Below, one piece after another: positions 28,361 to 35,588 of a DNA stretch of 64,000 nucleotides. The stretch lies in the NCBI RefSeq assembly GCF_001667505.1, contig NZ_LZHZ01000027.1:62001-126000 (forward strand), read 5' to 3'. Positions within the stretch are counted from its first letter, which is position 1. Every line of letters starts with the position of its first letter. The notes beneath the pieces are model-generated. The model worked only from the letters and a program-made list of their open reading frames with translations, made no database searches and was not told where the DNA came from. The DNA is from Mycobacterium sp. ACS1612. GTDB taxonomy: Bacteria; Actinomycetota; Actinomycetes; Mycobacteriales; Mycobacteriaceae. The translations under genes and the position numbers were made by a program.

Positions 28361-29275
28361 TTAGGTGCGAACTTTGGCCGATTCGTCGGCGCGGACAGGC
28401 TGCCATCCCGGCGGCCCGAAGATGTAGCCGAGTCGATCGCGCCACCGTGCGGCGCCGCGCACATCACGGGCGATGGCCACGTACTCGAAAGTCTGCAGTC
28501 TCCAGATGTTGAAGGTGTTCACCTGTTTGGTCAGGCCGTAACGCGGCCTGCTGGTCTCGGCCTGGAAGCTGCCGAACAGCCGGTCGAACAGGATCAGGAT
28601 GCCGCCGTAGTTGCGGTCAAGGTACTGCTGATCCATGCCGTGGTGCACCCTGTGGTGGGACGGCGTGTTGAAGATGAATTCGATTGGCCGCCATAGTTTG
28701 CCGATGCGTTCGGTGTGAATCCAGAACTGGTAGACCAAGTTGATCGAGAAGGACAGGAACACCAGCCACGGCGGAACGCCGAAGAGCGGCAACAACGCTC
28801 GTAGGAACACGTCGCCGCTGATGTTCCACTTCTGCCGCAACGCGGTGGCGAAGTTGAAGTACTGGCTCGAATGGTGCGCCTGGTGGGTGGCCCAGAAGAT
28901 GCGAACGCGGTGCGCCATCCGGTGATACCAGTAGTAGAGGAAGTCGACCCCCACGATCGCGATCACCCAGGTGTACCACTGCGTCGCGGGGAGGTGCCAC
29001 GGTGCGACGTACGCGTATAAGGCCGCGTATCCCAGCAGCGCAATCGCATTGAGCACTCCGCTGGTCGCGACCGACACCAGCCCCATCCAGATGCTGGCGA
29101 ACGCGTCGGGTCGGTAATACGCGCCCGACGGTGCACGCTCTCCCTCGGTGTGCGCGAGCTTGCCCGCCGCGGTCCACTCGATGATCAGCATCAGCAGGAA
29201 AAACGGCACCGCATACATCACGGGGTCGTGCATCAGCGGCGGCAGCACATCCGAGAATGCGTTTGCCAAGTCCAC
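28361..29275 (-). CDS. Sterol desaturase / fatty acid hydroxylase family protein (Rv1814 type)
   Basis: 304-aa integral membrane di-iron enzyme. The eight-histidine motif set is seen as YHRMAH, HQAHHSS and HRVHHG, flanked by four hydrophobic segments. Family members desaturate or hydroxylate sterols and lipids using O2. Start GTG 29275 has GGAGG upstream and a TAAACT -10 box at 29299-29294. M. tuberculosis Rv1814 is annotated erg3; the true substrate is unknown. Confidence 0.9.
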   Translation of the reverse strand: MDLANAFSDVLPPLMHDPVMYAVPFFLLMLIIEWTAAGKLAHTEGERAPSGAYYRPDAFASIWMGLVSVATSGVLNAIALLGYAALYAYVAPWHLPATQWYTWVIAIVGVDFLYYWYHRMAHRVRIFWATHQAHHSSQYFNFATALRQKWNISGDVFLRALLPLFGVPPWLVFLSFSINLVYQFWIHTERIGKLWRPIEFIFNTPSHHRVHHGMDQQYLDRNYGGILILFDRLFGSFQAETSRPRYGLTKQVNTFNIWRLQTFEYVAIARDVRGAARWRDRLGYIFGPPGWQPVRADESAKVRT

Positions 29276-29293
29276 GACGACACCTCCGCGACG

Positions 29294-29299
29294 AGTTTA
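29294..29299 (-). promoter_or_regulatory. -10 box of the desaturase gene
   Basis: TAAACT on the minus strand, 18 nt before the GTG; a GGAGG ribosome site lies between, so this mRNA has a short leader. Confidence 0.45.
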
Positions 29300-29311
29300 G
29301 CTGGCGCGCCG

Positions 29312-30850
29312 CTAGCGGAAGCTGAGCACCTCACTGCCCCACGCCGACCGGAGGTGCAGGTCGATGTCGTTGACGATGGAGTCCTGCCGGTCGATCAGCA
29401 GGCAGGCGCGGTCGGCCTCGACGTACGGCAGCCATTCCGGTTCGCCGTCGAGCCCGATGGGCTTGGCGTGCGTCGCGAAGTTGCACCAGCGGGCCCGGAT
29501 GCGGGCCGACACCGCCTTGCCCGTCTTCATGCCGCCGAGCCGGAAGGTCGGATCCTTGGGGCCCGCGATCAGGTTGCCCCACACGAAGGGCAGTTCGGTG
29601 GCGTGCGCACCCGACAGTCGCAGCAACCGCAACATCGGTGTAGCCCAATCGAATCGGTACAAATACACCGGCGCCACAGCGCTGTGCCCCTCGGCCAGCC
29701 AGACCGTCGGCATCCGGAAACCGATGTCGCGCGCCACGCCCATGCCGCGGGCCTTGCCCTTCAGGCCCGGATACGCCGCCTCGATCTGCTCGTCGGTGGG
29801 CAGCACCAGATTCGGCTGCTCCGAGGCGATCTGCGTGAACATCGCGTTGATGGCCTCCGGGGTGATCGGCATCAGCGGGGACTTCATCCAGCGGAACAGC
29901 GCCGCCTCGTGTTTGTTGGTGCCGATGATCAGCGGGACCGGATGCGACCGGCCCTGACGGGCCAACTTCACGGGATGGTCGGGCACCAGATCGCCGTCGA
30001 CGATCGGCGCGAAGGCCAACGTGCCGGGACTCTGCACCGGCACATCGTTGAACAGCGTGCGAGACGCGGCCACCAGTGCTTCGTTCGGCGCGTCAGTGAG
30101 CCGGTCGATCTCGTTGGGCCGCAAGCCGAGTGCCGCGACGAACTGCTCGGCGACCCGGCGGGCTCGGCTCGGGTCGTACAGCGACGTCGCCGGTGAACTC
30201 TGCGCGATCGCGCCTGCGAAAAGTCCTGCGGCGGCCGGGCTGGTCAGCAGCGTGGTGATGATTCCCGCGCCCGCCGATTCACCGAACACCGTGACGCGGT
30301 CGGGGTCGCCGCCAAACGCGGCGATGTTGTCGCGCACCCAGTGCAGCGCCGCCAGCACGTCACGCAGGCCGATGTTGCTTTCGAATTCGCGGCGCGGAGT
30401 GCTGAACGACGACAGGTCCAGAAACCCGAACGCGCCGAGGCGGTAGTTCACCGTGACGACGACGACGTCGCCGCCCGCGGCGAGAACGCGGCCGTCGTAC
30501 AGCGGCTGATTGGCAGAACCCAGGACATAGGCGCCGCCGTGGATCCACACCAGCACCGGCTTGCGGTCGCCGCCTGTAGTCTTCGACGACGCCCAGATGT
30601 TCAGCGTGAGACAGTCGTCGCCCTGCGGGGCGCCGAGATCGATCGGGATCCTCGGATCGACCGGCTGCGGACAGACGGGACCGAGGATGCCGCCATCGGC
30701 CGCCTCTGTCCACGGCTTCGGCGGCTGCGGCGCACGCCACCGCAGATCGCCGACCGGCGGGGCGGCGTAGCGAACCCCTTTCCACGATGTGACGACGCCG
30801 TCGTCTACGCCACGGACAGGGCCGTGTGCGGTATCGACAACGCTGCTCAT
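29312..30850 (-). CDS. Type B carboxylesterase
   Basis: 512-aa alpha/beta hydrolase. Oxyanion region LVWIHGGAYVLGSANQPLYD, nucleophile elbow VFGESAGAGIITTLL, acid/histidine region GTNKHEAALFRWM and later LPFVWGNLIA. No signal peptide, so cytoplasmic. It hydrolyses carboxylic esters; physiological substrate unknown. Start ATG 30850 is 6 nt after a TAGCCT box, divergent from the SMR pair. Confidence 0.9.
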   Translation of the reverse strand: MSSVVDTAHGPVRGVDDGVVTSWKGVRYAAPPVGDLRWRAPQPPKPWTEAADGGILGPVCPQPVDPRIPIDLGAPQGDDCLTLNIWASSKTTGGDRKPVLVWIHGGAYVLGSANQPLYDGRVLAAGGDVVVVTVNYRLGAFGFLDLSSFSTPRREFESNIGLRDVLAALHWVRDNIAAFGGDPDRVTVFGESAGAGIITTLLTSPAAAGLFAGAIAQSSPATSLYDPSRARRVAEQFVAALGLRPNEIDRLTDAPNEALVAASRTLFNDVPVQSPGTLAFAPIVDGDLVPDHPVKLARQGRSHPVPLIIGTNKHEAALFRWMKSPLMPITPEAINAMFTQIASEQPNLVLPTDEQIEAAYPGLKGKARGMGVARDIGFRMPTVWLAEGHSAVAPVYLYRFDWATPMLRLLRLSGAHATELPFVWGNLIAGPKDPTFRLGGMKTGKAVSARIRARWCNFATHAKPIGLDGEPEWLPYVEADRACLLIDRQDSIVNDIDLHLRSAWGSEVLSFR

Positions 30851-30856
30851 ACTCCG

Positions 30857-30862
30857 AGGCTA
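30857..30862 (-). promoter_or_regulatory. -10 box, leaderless carboxylesterase promoter
   Basis: TAGCCT on the minus strand, 6 nt (CGGAGT) before ATG 30850. Confidence 0.55.
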
Positions 30863-30925
30863 CCCATCGATAGCACAGCTAACCGGGAGATTCCCGTCAC
30901 GTGTCGAGGCGCACAGACGCTGAGC

Positions 30926-30931
30926 TAGGTT
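30926..30931 (+). promoter_or_regulatory. -10 box, leaderless SMR pair promoter
   Basis: TAGGTT, 6 nt (GGCCTG) before GTG 30938. Confidence 0.55.
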
Positions 30932-30937
30932 GGCCTG

Positions 30938-31270
30938 GTGCAAAAGTGGGTGCTGCTGATCGCGGCGATTGCGGTCGAGGTCGCGGCCACCCTGGCTCTG
31001 CGGGCGTCTCAAGATCATTCGGCGTGGTTGGTGCTGGTCGGTGCCGGATACATCGGCTCCTTCATCCTGCTGACGGCGGTGTTGAGGGCGGGCATGCCGG
31101 TCGGGGTCGCGTACGGCATCTGGGGCGCGTGCGGCACCGCCGCCACGGCGGTGCTCGCGGCGACCATCTTCGGCGATCCGTTCACCTGGCCGATCGCGGC
31201 GGGCATCGTACTGATCATCGGCGGCGTGCTGTTGGTCGAGTTCGGTTCGCGTCCTGCGGACCAGTCGTGA
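30938..31270 (+). CDS. Small multidrug resistance (SMR) transporter subunit 1
   Basis: 110 aa, four transmembrane helices. The essential proton/drug-coupling glutamate is E14 (AAIAVEVAATLALRAS) and the helix-3 motif is GMPVGVAYGIWGACGTA. Followed with a 1-nt overlap by a second SMR gene, so the two probably form an EbrAB-type heterodimer with opposite topology. Exports cationic compounds such as quaternary amines, or guanidinium-like substrates. Confidence 0.92.
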   Translation: MQKWVLLIAAIAVEVAATLALRASQDHSAWLVLVGAGYIGSFILLTAVLRAGMPVGVAYGIWGACGTAATAVLAATIFGDPFTWPIAAGIVLIIGGVLLVEFGSRPADQS

Positions 31271-31593
31271 TGTGGTGGACGCTCGGCGCCGCGATCCTGG
31301 TCGAGGTGTTCGCCACGCTGTCGCTGCGCGCTTCCGACGGCTTCCGCAAGAGGGCGTGGATCGTGCCCGTGACGGTCGGTTACCTCGCCTCGTTCTATCT
31401 GCTGTGGTTGACGTTGTCGCTGGGCATGCCCGTGGGGATCGCCTACGGCGTGTGGACCGCATGCGGGGTGGCTCTGGTCGCGGTGATCGCCCGCTACCTG
31501 TTCGGGGAACCGCTCACCTGGGTGATGGTGGCAGGCATTGCGCTGATCGTGGCGGGGGTGCTCACGATCGAGATGGCAGGCGCCGTGCATTGA
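31270..31593 (+). CDS. SMR transporter subunit 2
   Basis: 107 aa. The ATG overlaps the TGA of subunit 1 by one base; GTG 31267 is an alternative start. Conserved glutamate E13 (LGAAILVEVFATLSLRAS) and GMPVGIAYGVWTACGVAL are present. Pairing with subunit 1 implies a heterodimeric exporter. The 3' end overlaps the convergent MFS gene by 32 bp. Confidence 0.92.
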   Translation: MWWTLGAAILVEVFATLSLRASDGFRKRAWIVPVTVGYLASFYLLWLTLSLGMPVGIAYGVWTACGVALVAVIARYLFGEPLTWVMVAGIALIVAGVLTIEMAGAVH

Positions 31594-32731
31594 GCGCGCC
31601 TGCCAGCGCCACCACGGTGATACCCGCGATCGGCACGGAAAGCAGGCCGACGCGCAGGCTGGTGGCGTCGGCGACCACGCCGACGAGCAACGGGGCACCG
31701 AAGAAGCCGATCCGCATCAGCCACGTCACCACCGTCAACCCGCTGCCGGGACGCATGCCCGGCAGTTGGTCGGCGCCGTGCATGGCCGCCGGTATCAGCG
31801 TCGCGACGCCGAAGCCCGCGGCGGCGAAGCCCGCGATGGTTCCTGGCACGGTGGGAAACGCGAGCGCGGCGCCCATCCCGACGGCGGCGATCAACCCGCC
31901 CGCCCGCACCACGAGACGCTCGCCGTAGCGGTCCACCAAGCGGTCGCCGATCAGCCTGCCGAGGAACATGAAGCCGACCAGCGCGACGTAACCGAATACC
32001 GCAAGCGCTCCCGGTGCGCCCAAACTGTCGCGCAAATACAGTGTGGCCCAACTACTTCCGGCGTCCTCGACCGTCGCGCCCGCGATGGCGATCAGCACCA
32101 GGGCGAGCAGCGTCGCGTACACCGCCAAGCCGGCGTTCCCGCCTGCCGAGTGTGCGGCCGGGTGGTCGTCGTGGTCCGCGCCACGCAACAGGTACGGATA
32201 CGCGACCAGGACCACCACGCTGAACACCACTGCCGCGATCAACAGATGCGTCGCCCTCGGCATGTGGATCGCGATCGCGCCCGCGCCCATCAGGCCACCG
32301 AGGATGGCGCCGACCGCCCACACGGCGTGAAAAGAGTTGATGATCGAGCGGCCGTAATTGCGCTGCACCCGAAGTGCGTGCGCGTTCTGCGCTACGTCGG
32401 TGATCGAGTCCGACGCGCCCGCGACGAACAACGCGGCCGCGAACAGCAGCGGTGCGTTGGCCAGGCCGGCAACGACGACGAACGTCGCGAGAATCACCGT
32501 GGCGATCACCGCGACCCGCGAGGAGTGGAACCGGCGAATCAGTGCACCGGCCGCCAACCCCGCCACCAGCGCGCCGGCCGAGAACGCGGCGATCGAGGCG
32601 CCGTAGACGGCGTTGGACAGGTGCAGGTCGGATTTGATCTCGGGATAGCGCGGCAGCAGATTGGCGAAGATCGCTCCGTTGGTCAGGAACAGGGCCGCGA
32701 CCGCGACCCGGGCTCTCTGGTCCAGCGTCAC
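31562..32731 (-). CDS. Major facilitator superfamily transporter
   Basis: 389 aa with about 12 hydrophobic segments and an MFS motif between helices 2 and 3 (AGLAAGALIRRFHSSRVAV). Resembles the YbjJ/sugar or drug exporter group (LHLSNAVYGASIAAFSAGAL); substrate not assignable. Start GTG 32731 is 7 nt after a TAATGT box. It overlaps the end of the SMR pair in antiparallel fashion. Confidence 0.85.
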   Translation of the reverse strand: MTLDQRARVAVAALFLTNGAIFANLLPRYPEIKSDLHLSNAVYGASIAAFSAGALVAGLAAGALIRRFHSSRVAVIATVILATFVVVAGLANAPLLFAAALFVAGASDSITDVAQNAHALRVQRNYGRSIINSFHAVWAVGAILGGLMGAGAIAIHMPRATHLLIAAVVFSVVVLVAYPYLLRGADHDDHPAAHSAGGNAGLAVYATLLALVLIAIAGATVEDAGSSWATLYLRDSLGAPGALAVFGYVALVGFMFLGRLIGDRLVDRYGERLVVRAGGLIAAVGMGAALAFPTVPGTIAGFAAAGFGVATLIPAAMHGADQLPGMRPGSGLTVVTWLMRIGFFGAPLLVGVVADATSLRVGLLSVPIAGITVVALAGALNARRLPSRS

Positions 32732-32738
32732 TGAGTCG

Positions 32739-32744
32739 ACATTA
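32739..32744 (-). promoter_or_regulatory. -10 box, leaderless MFS promoter
   Basis: TAATGT on the minus strand, 7 nt before GTG 32731; it overlaps the SDR stop codon. Confidence 0.5.
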
Positions 32745-33638
32745 CTTGCACGCGTGGGTCAGCAGCGCGTCGCTGGTCTGGAACAGATCGCACGCCTTGT
32801 CGCGGTCATACGACTCCTCCGACGACTTGATCGGCCGTCGTCCCTCGAAGTACCTGCCGCTGACGCCGTCGAAGCGGGCGTCGTTGACGAGGGCCGCCAG
32901 ACGGCGCCCCGAGGCTCGCGTGCTGTTCACGTTCGGCAACACCCGCAGTGCGGGGAACAGATAGCGCCACGCGAACCGCCCCAGCGGCGAGTAGTCACGG
33001 GCCAGCCCGGAGCCCGGCATCAGGCCGGGGTCGAACGCGTTCACCGTCACACCACCGCCGAGCCTGCGGTCGAGTTCGTAGGTGAACAACACGTTGCACA
33101 GCTTCGACGTGGTGTAGCGGCGACGGCCGTCGGCGGGCTCCGATTCGTCGGGGTGTGCGAGGCCGGCGGCGGAGGTGTATCGGGGATCGGGCATGCCGGT
33201 GAATTTGGCCGGGTCGTGAGTTCCGCTGCTGACCACCAGGATTCGGGCCGGCAGCGTCAGTTCCGCGAGAAGCCCCTGCACCAACGCGAAATGCCCGAGA
33301 TGGTTGACGCCGAACGTCATCTCGACGCCGTCTTGCGTGTACTCCGTGCCCGACACCACCTGGACACCGGCGTTGCACACGATCGCATGCAGCGGCGGCA
33401 GACCCGCCGCGTGGAACGCCTCAGTGAACGCACGCACCGATGCCAACGACGCGAGGTCCATGGGCATCACCGTGCACCGAGCCGGGTCCCCCAGTTCGTC
33501 GACGGCCGCGTTGCCACGGCCGATGTCGCGGACCGGTAGCACGACGTGCCACGACGGGTCACTGCGCAGCAACGCGCGCGCGCATTCCAGGCCGAGTCCC
33601 GAGCTGGCTCCGGTGATGATCGCTGCCTTCGTATTCAT
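32742..33638 (-). CDS. Short-chain dehydrogenase/reductase
   Basis: 298 aa. NAD(P)-binding ITGASSGLGLECARALL, then CNAGVQ and the catalytic site VSSGTHDP...RRYTTSKLCNVLFTYEL, where Tyr and Lys are in the usual spacing. It resembles the protochlorophyllide-reductase/retinol-dehydrogenase-like SDRs. ATG 33638 overlaps the upstream TetR stop (ATGA) and has GGAGGAGAA before it, so TetR and SDR are co-expressed. A longer frame to 34115 is an antisense-type artefact inside TetR. Confidence 0.9.
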   Translation of the reverse strand: MNTKAAIITGASSGLGLECARALLRSDPSWHVVLPVRDIGRGNAAVDELGDPARCTVMPMDLASLASVRAFTEAFHAAGLPPLHAIVCNAGVQVVSGTEYTQDGVEMTFGVNHLGHFALVQGLLAELTLPARILVVSSGTHDPAKFTGMPDPRYTSAAGLAHPDESEPADGRRRYTTSKLCNVLFTYELDRRLGGGVTVNAFDPGLMPGSGLARDYSPLGRFAWRYLFPALRVLPNVNSTRASGRRLAALVNDARFDGVSGRYFEGRRPIKSSEESYDRDKACDLFQTSDALLTHACK

Positions 33639-34252
33639 TTCTCCTCCAACAGAATCGGAACGAGTGCCGACACGGCCTGGACCAGCCGGCGGTACATCCG
33701 TGCGACATCGGTGCCGTCGGGTTCGAGGTGCTCGGCGAAATAGATGCCGTCTGAGAGCGCGACCGCCACCGTCGTCAGTTCGGCGACCACCCGATCGGCC
33801 TTGGACCGCGGTACGCCCGCAGGGAGCAGTTGGGTGATCGCGTCGCGGAACTGGCCGATCGCGGTGTCGCGGACCTGACGGATCACCGCCGCGACGGCGG
33901 GATCGTTGTCGCGCTCGAGGGACAGCATGTAGAAGAGCCGCAGGAAATCGGGGTGCTCGGCTTGCAGCGTGGACACCACCGCTAACTGCGCTTGCACATC
34001 CTCGGTCGTCGGGATCGCCGCGAAGAATCGGTCGGCGCCGCGTTGCATCACCGCGGCGAGCACGCCTTGTTTCGAGCCGAAATGCCAGTAGATCGAACTC
34101 GGCGGCAAACCACACGCCTTGCGGATGTCGTTGATCGACGTCGCGGCATACCCGCGGGTGGCCATCAACCGCTCGGTGGCATCGAGGATCAGCTCGCGGG
34201 ACTGCTGACCCTGGAGCTGCTTTTTCGTCTGACGCGCTTCTGTAGGGATCAT
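33635..34252 (-). CDS. TetR-family regulator of the SDR gene
   Basis: 205 aa. Helix-turn-helix YAATSINDIRKACGLPPSSIYWHFGSKQGVL is canonical. Forms an operon with the SDR. The start codon ATG 34252 lies inside an inverted repeat and is 9 nt after a TATCCT box, so binding there would block both transcription start and translation. It may also influence the divergent decarboxylase gene. Confidence 0.9.
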   Translation of the reverse strand: MIPTEARQTKKQLQGQQSRELILDATERLMATRGYAATSINDIRKACGLPPSSIYWHFGSKQGVLAAVMQRGADRFFAAIPTTEDVQAQLAVVSTLQAEHPDFLRLFYMLSLERDNDPAVAAVIRQVRDTAIGQFRDAITQLLPAGVPRSKADRVVAELTTVAVALSDGIYFAEHLEPDGTDVARMYRRLVQAVSALVPILLEEK

Positions 34253-34258
34253 TACAGA
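34239..34258. promoter_or_regulatory. Candidate TetR operator over the start codon
   Basis: TCTGTA-N8-TACAGA, perfect 6-bp arms, covers the TetR ATG. The minus-strand -10 TATCCT is just upstream, so a repressor here would occlude the transcription start. Confidence 0.45.
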
Positions 34259-34306
34259 CAGAGGATAGCAGAGAATTTCGTGCCGGTCTGGTGGGAGGCT
34301 CTACCG

Positions 34307-35569
34307 ATGACGACCAGAGCCGAGCTTGTCGGTCTGTTTCCGCCGGGAACCGCCGTGGCCGACGACGGCACCCTCACCGTCGGAGGTTGTCGACTCGACG
34401 AGGTCGTCGAGCAGTTCGGCACGCCGGCCATCGTCGTTTCGGAGGACGCCCTGCGGCAGCGGGCCCGCGACTACCTGGCAGCGTTCCGTGGCCGGTGGTC
34501 GCGCTCGGATGTGGCTTTCGCGTCAAAGTCGTTCCCCTGCACCGCCGTTCAGCGGGTGATGGTCGAAGAGGGGCTACATCTCGACGTGGCCGGCGGCGGC
34601 GAGATCTTGACCGCCCTCAAGGCGGGCGCAGATCCGGGCAGGCTGGTGCTGCACGGCAACGCCAAGAGCGACGAGGAACTGACGCTGGCGGTCCAACACG
34701 GCGTCGGCCTGGTCGTGGTCGACAACTTCGACGACATCGACAGGCTCGAACGCATCGTGGCAGTCGGCCGTCCACAGCCGTGCCTGGTCCGGGTCATCCC
34801 GGGTGTCGAGGCCGCCACCCACGCCTCGCAGGCGACAGGACACGCCGGATCGAAGTTCGGCTTGCTGCCCGCCGACGCGCGCGACGCGATCATGCGGATC
34901 GAACGCAGCGCCAAGTTGCGCCTCGACGGCGTGCACACCCACGTCGGCTCGCAACTGCTCGACGTCGACCAACTTGCTCAGGCGGTCGCGCCGATCGCGG
35001 CGCTCGGCACGTTCGATGTCTACGACCTCGGCGGCGGACTCGGGGTCCGGTACACCTACGACGAGCACCCACCCACCCTCGACGACTACGCCGACGCGAT
35101 GATCGGCCAGGCCAAGGCCCTGCTTCCGACGGGCGCGCGCATCATCGTCGAGCCCGGCCGCAGCATGGTCGCCACCAGCGCGTGCACGGTCTACCGGATC
35201 ACCACGATCAAGCGCGGCGTCGTCACCCACGTGGCGGTGGACGGCGGCATGGGCGACAACCTCGAAGTCTCGCTCACCGGACAGCGCTTCGAGGCGACGA
35301 TCGTCGACAGGGTCGGCGGAGGCGAGGTGGTCAGCGTGGTCGGGCGGCACTGCGAATCCGGCGATCAGCTCGTCGACGGCGTGCCGCTGCGCGAGCCTGC
35401 CGTCGGTGACCTGCTTGCCGTACCGGTCACCGGCGCGTACTGCTACACGATGTCGAATCAGTACAACGGCGCTCGCCGCGTCCCGGTTATCTTCGCGCAC
35501 AACGGGTATGCCCGGCTCGTGGTGCGACGGGATACCTGGGACGATTTGTTGATGCGCGATGTCGACTGA
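34307..35569 (+). CDS. Diaminopimelate-decarboxylase-like PLP enzyme
   Basis: 420-aa group III PLP decarboxylase. PLP lysine K74 in DVAFASKSFPC, then HTHVGSQLLD, GGGLGVRYTYDEH, IVEPGRSMVA and, near the C-terminus, GRHCESGDQL and YCYTMSNQYN. These match meso-diaminopimelate decarboxylase (LysA), although the lysine motif FASKS differs from the usual YAVKAN. The main mycobacterial lysA lies beside argS-thrA, so this is likely a second copy or a relative acting on another D-amino acid. ATG 34307 follows GGGAGG. Confidence 0.82.
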   Translation: MTTRAELVGLFPPGTAVADDGTLTVGGCRLDEVVEQFGTPAIVVSEDALRQRARDYLAAFRGRWSRSDVAFASKSFPCTAVQRVMVEEGLHLDVAGGGEILTALKAGADPGRLVLHGNAKSDEELTLAVQHGVGLVVVDNFDDIDRLERIVAVGRPQPCLVRVIPGVEAATHASQATGHAGSKFGLLPADARDAIMRIERSAKLRLDGVHTHVGSQLLDVDQLAQAVAPIAALGTFDVYDLGGGLGVRYTYDEHPPTLDDYADAMIGQAKALLPTGARIIVEPGRSMVATSACTVYRITTIKRGVVTHVAVDGGMGDNLEVSLTGQRFEATIVDRVGGGEVVSVVGRHCESGDQLVDGVPLREPAVGDLLAVPVTGAYCYTMSNQYNGARRVPVIFAHNGYARLVVRRDTWDDLLMRDVD

Positions 35570-35588
35570 CACCGGGCAGGATGTAGGC

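Noticed and set aside
33635..34115. N-terminal extension of the SDR through TetR
   Set aside because: Extension is antigenic to no family and is the shadow frame of TetR; ATG 33638 has a strong ribosome site and ATGA overlap.
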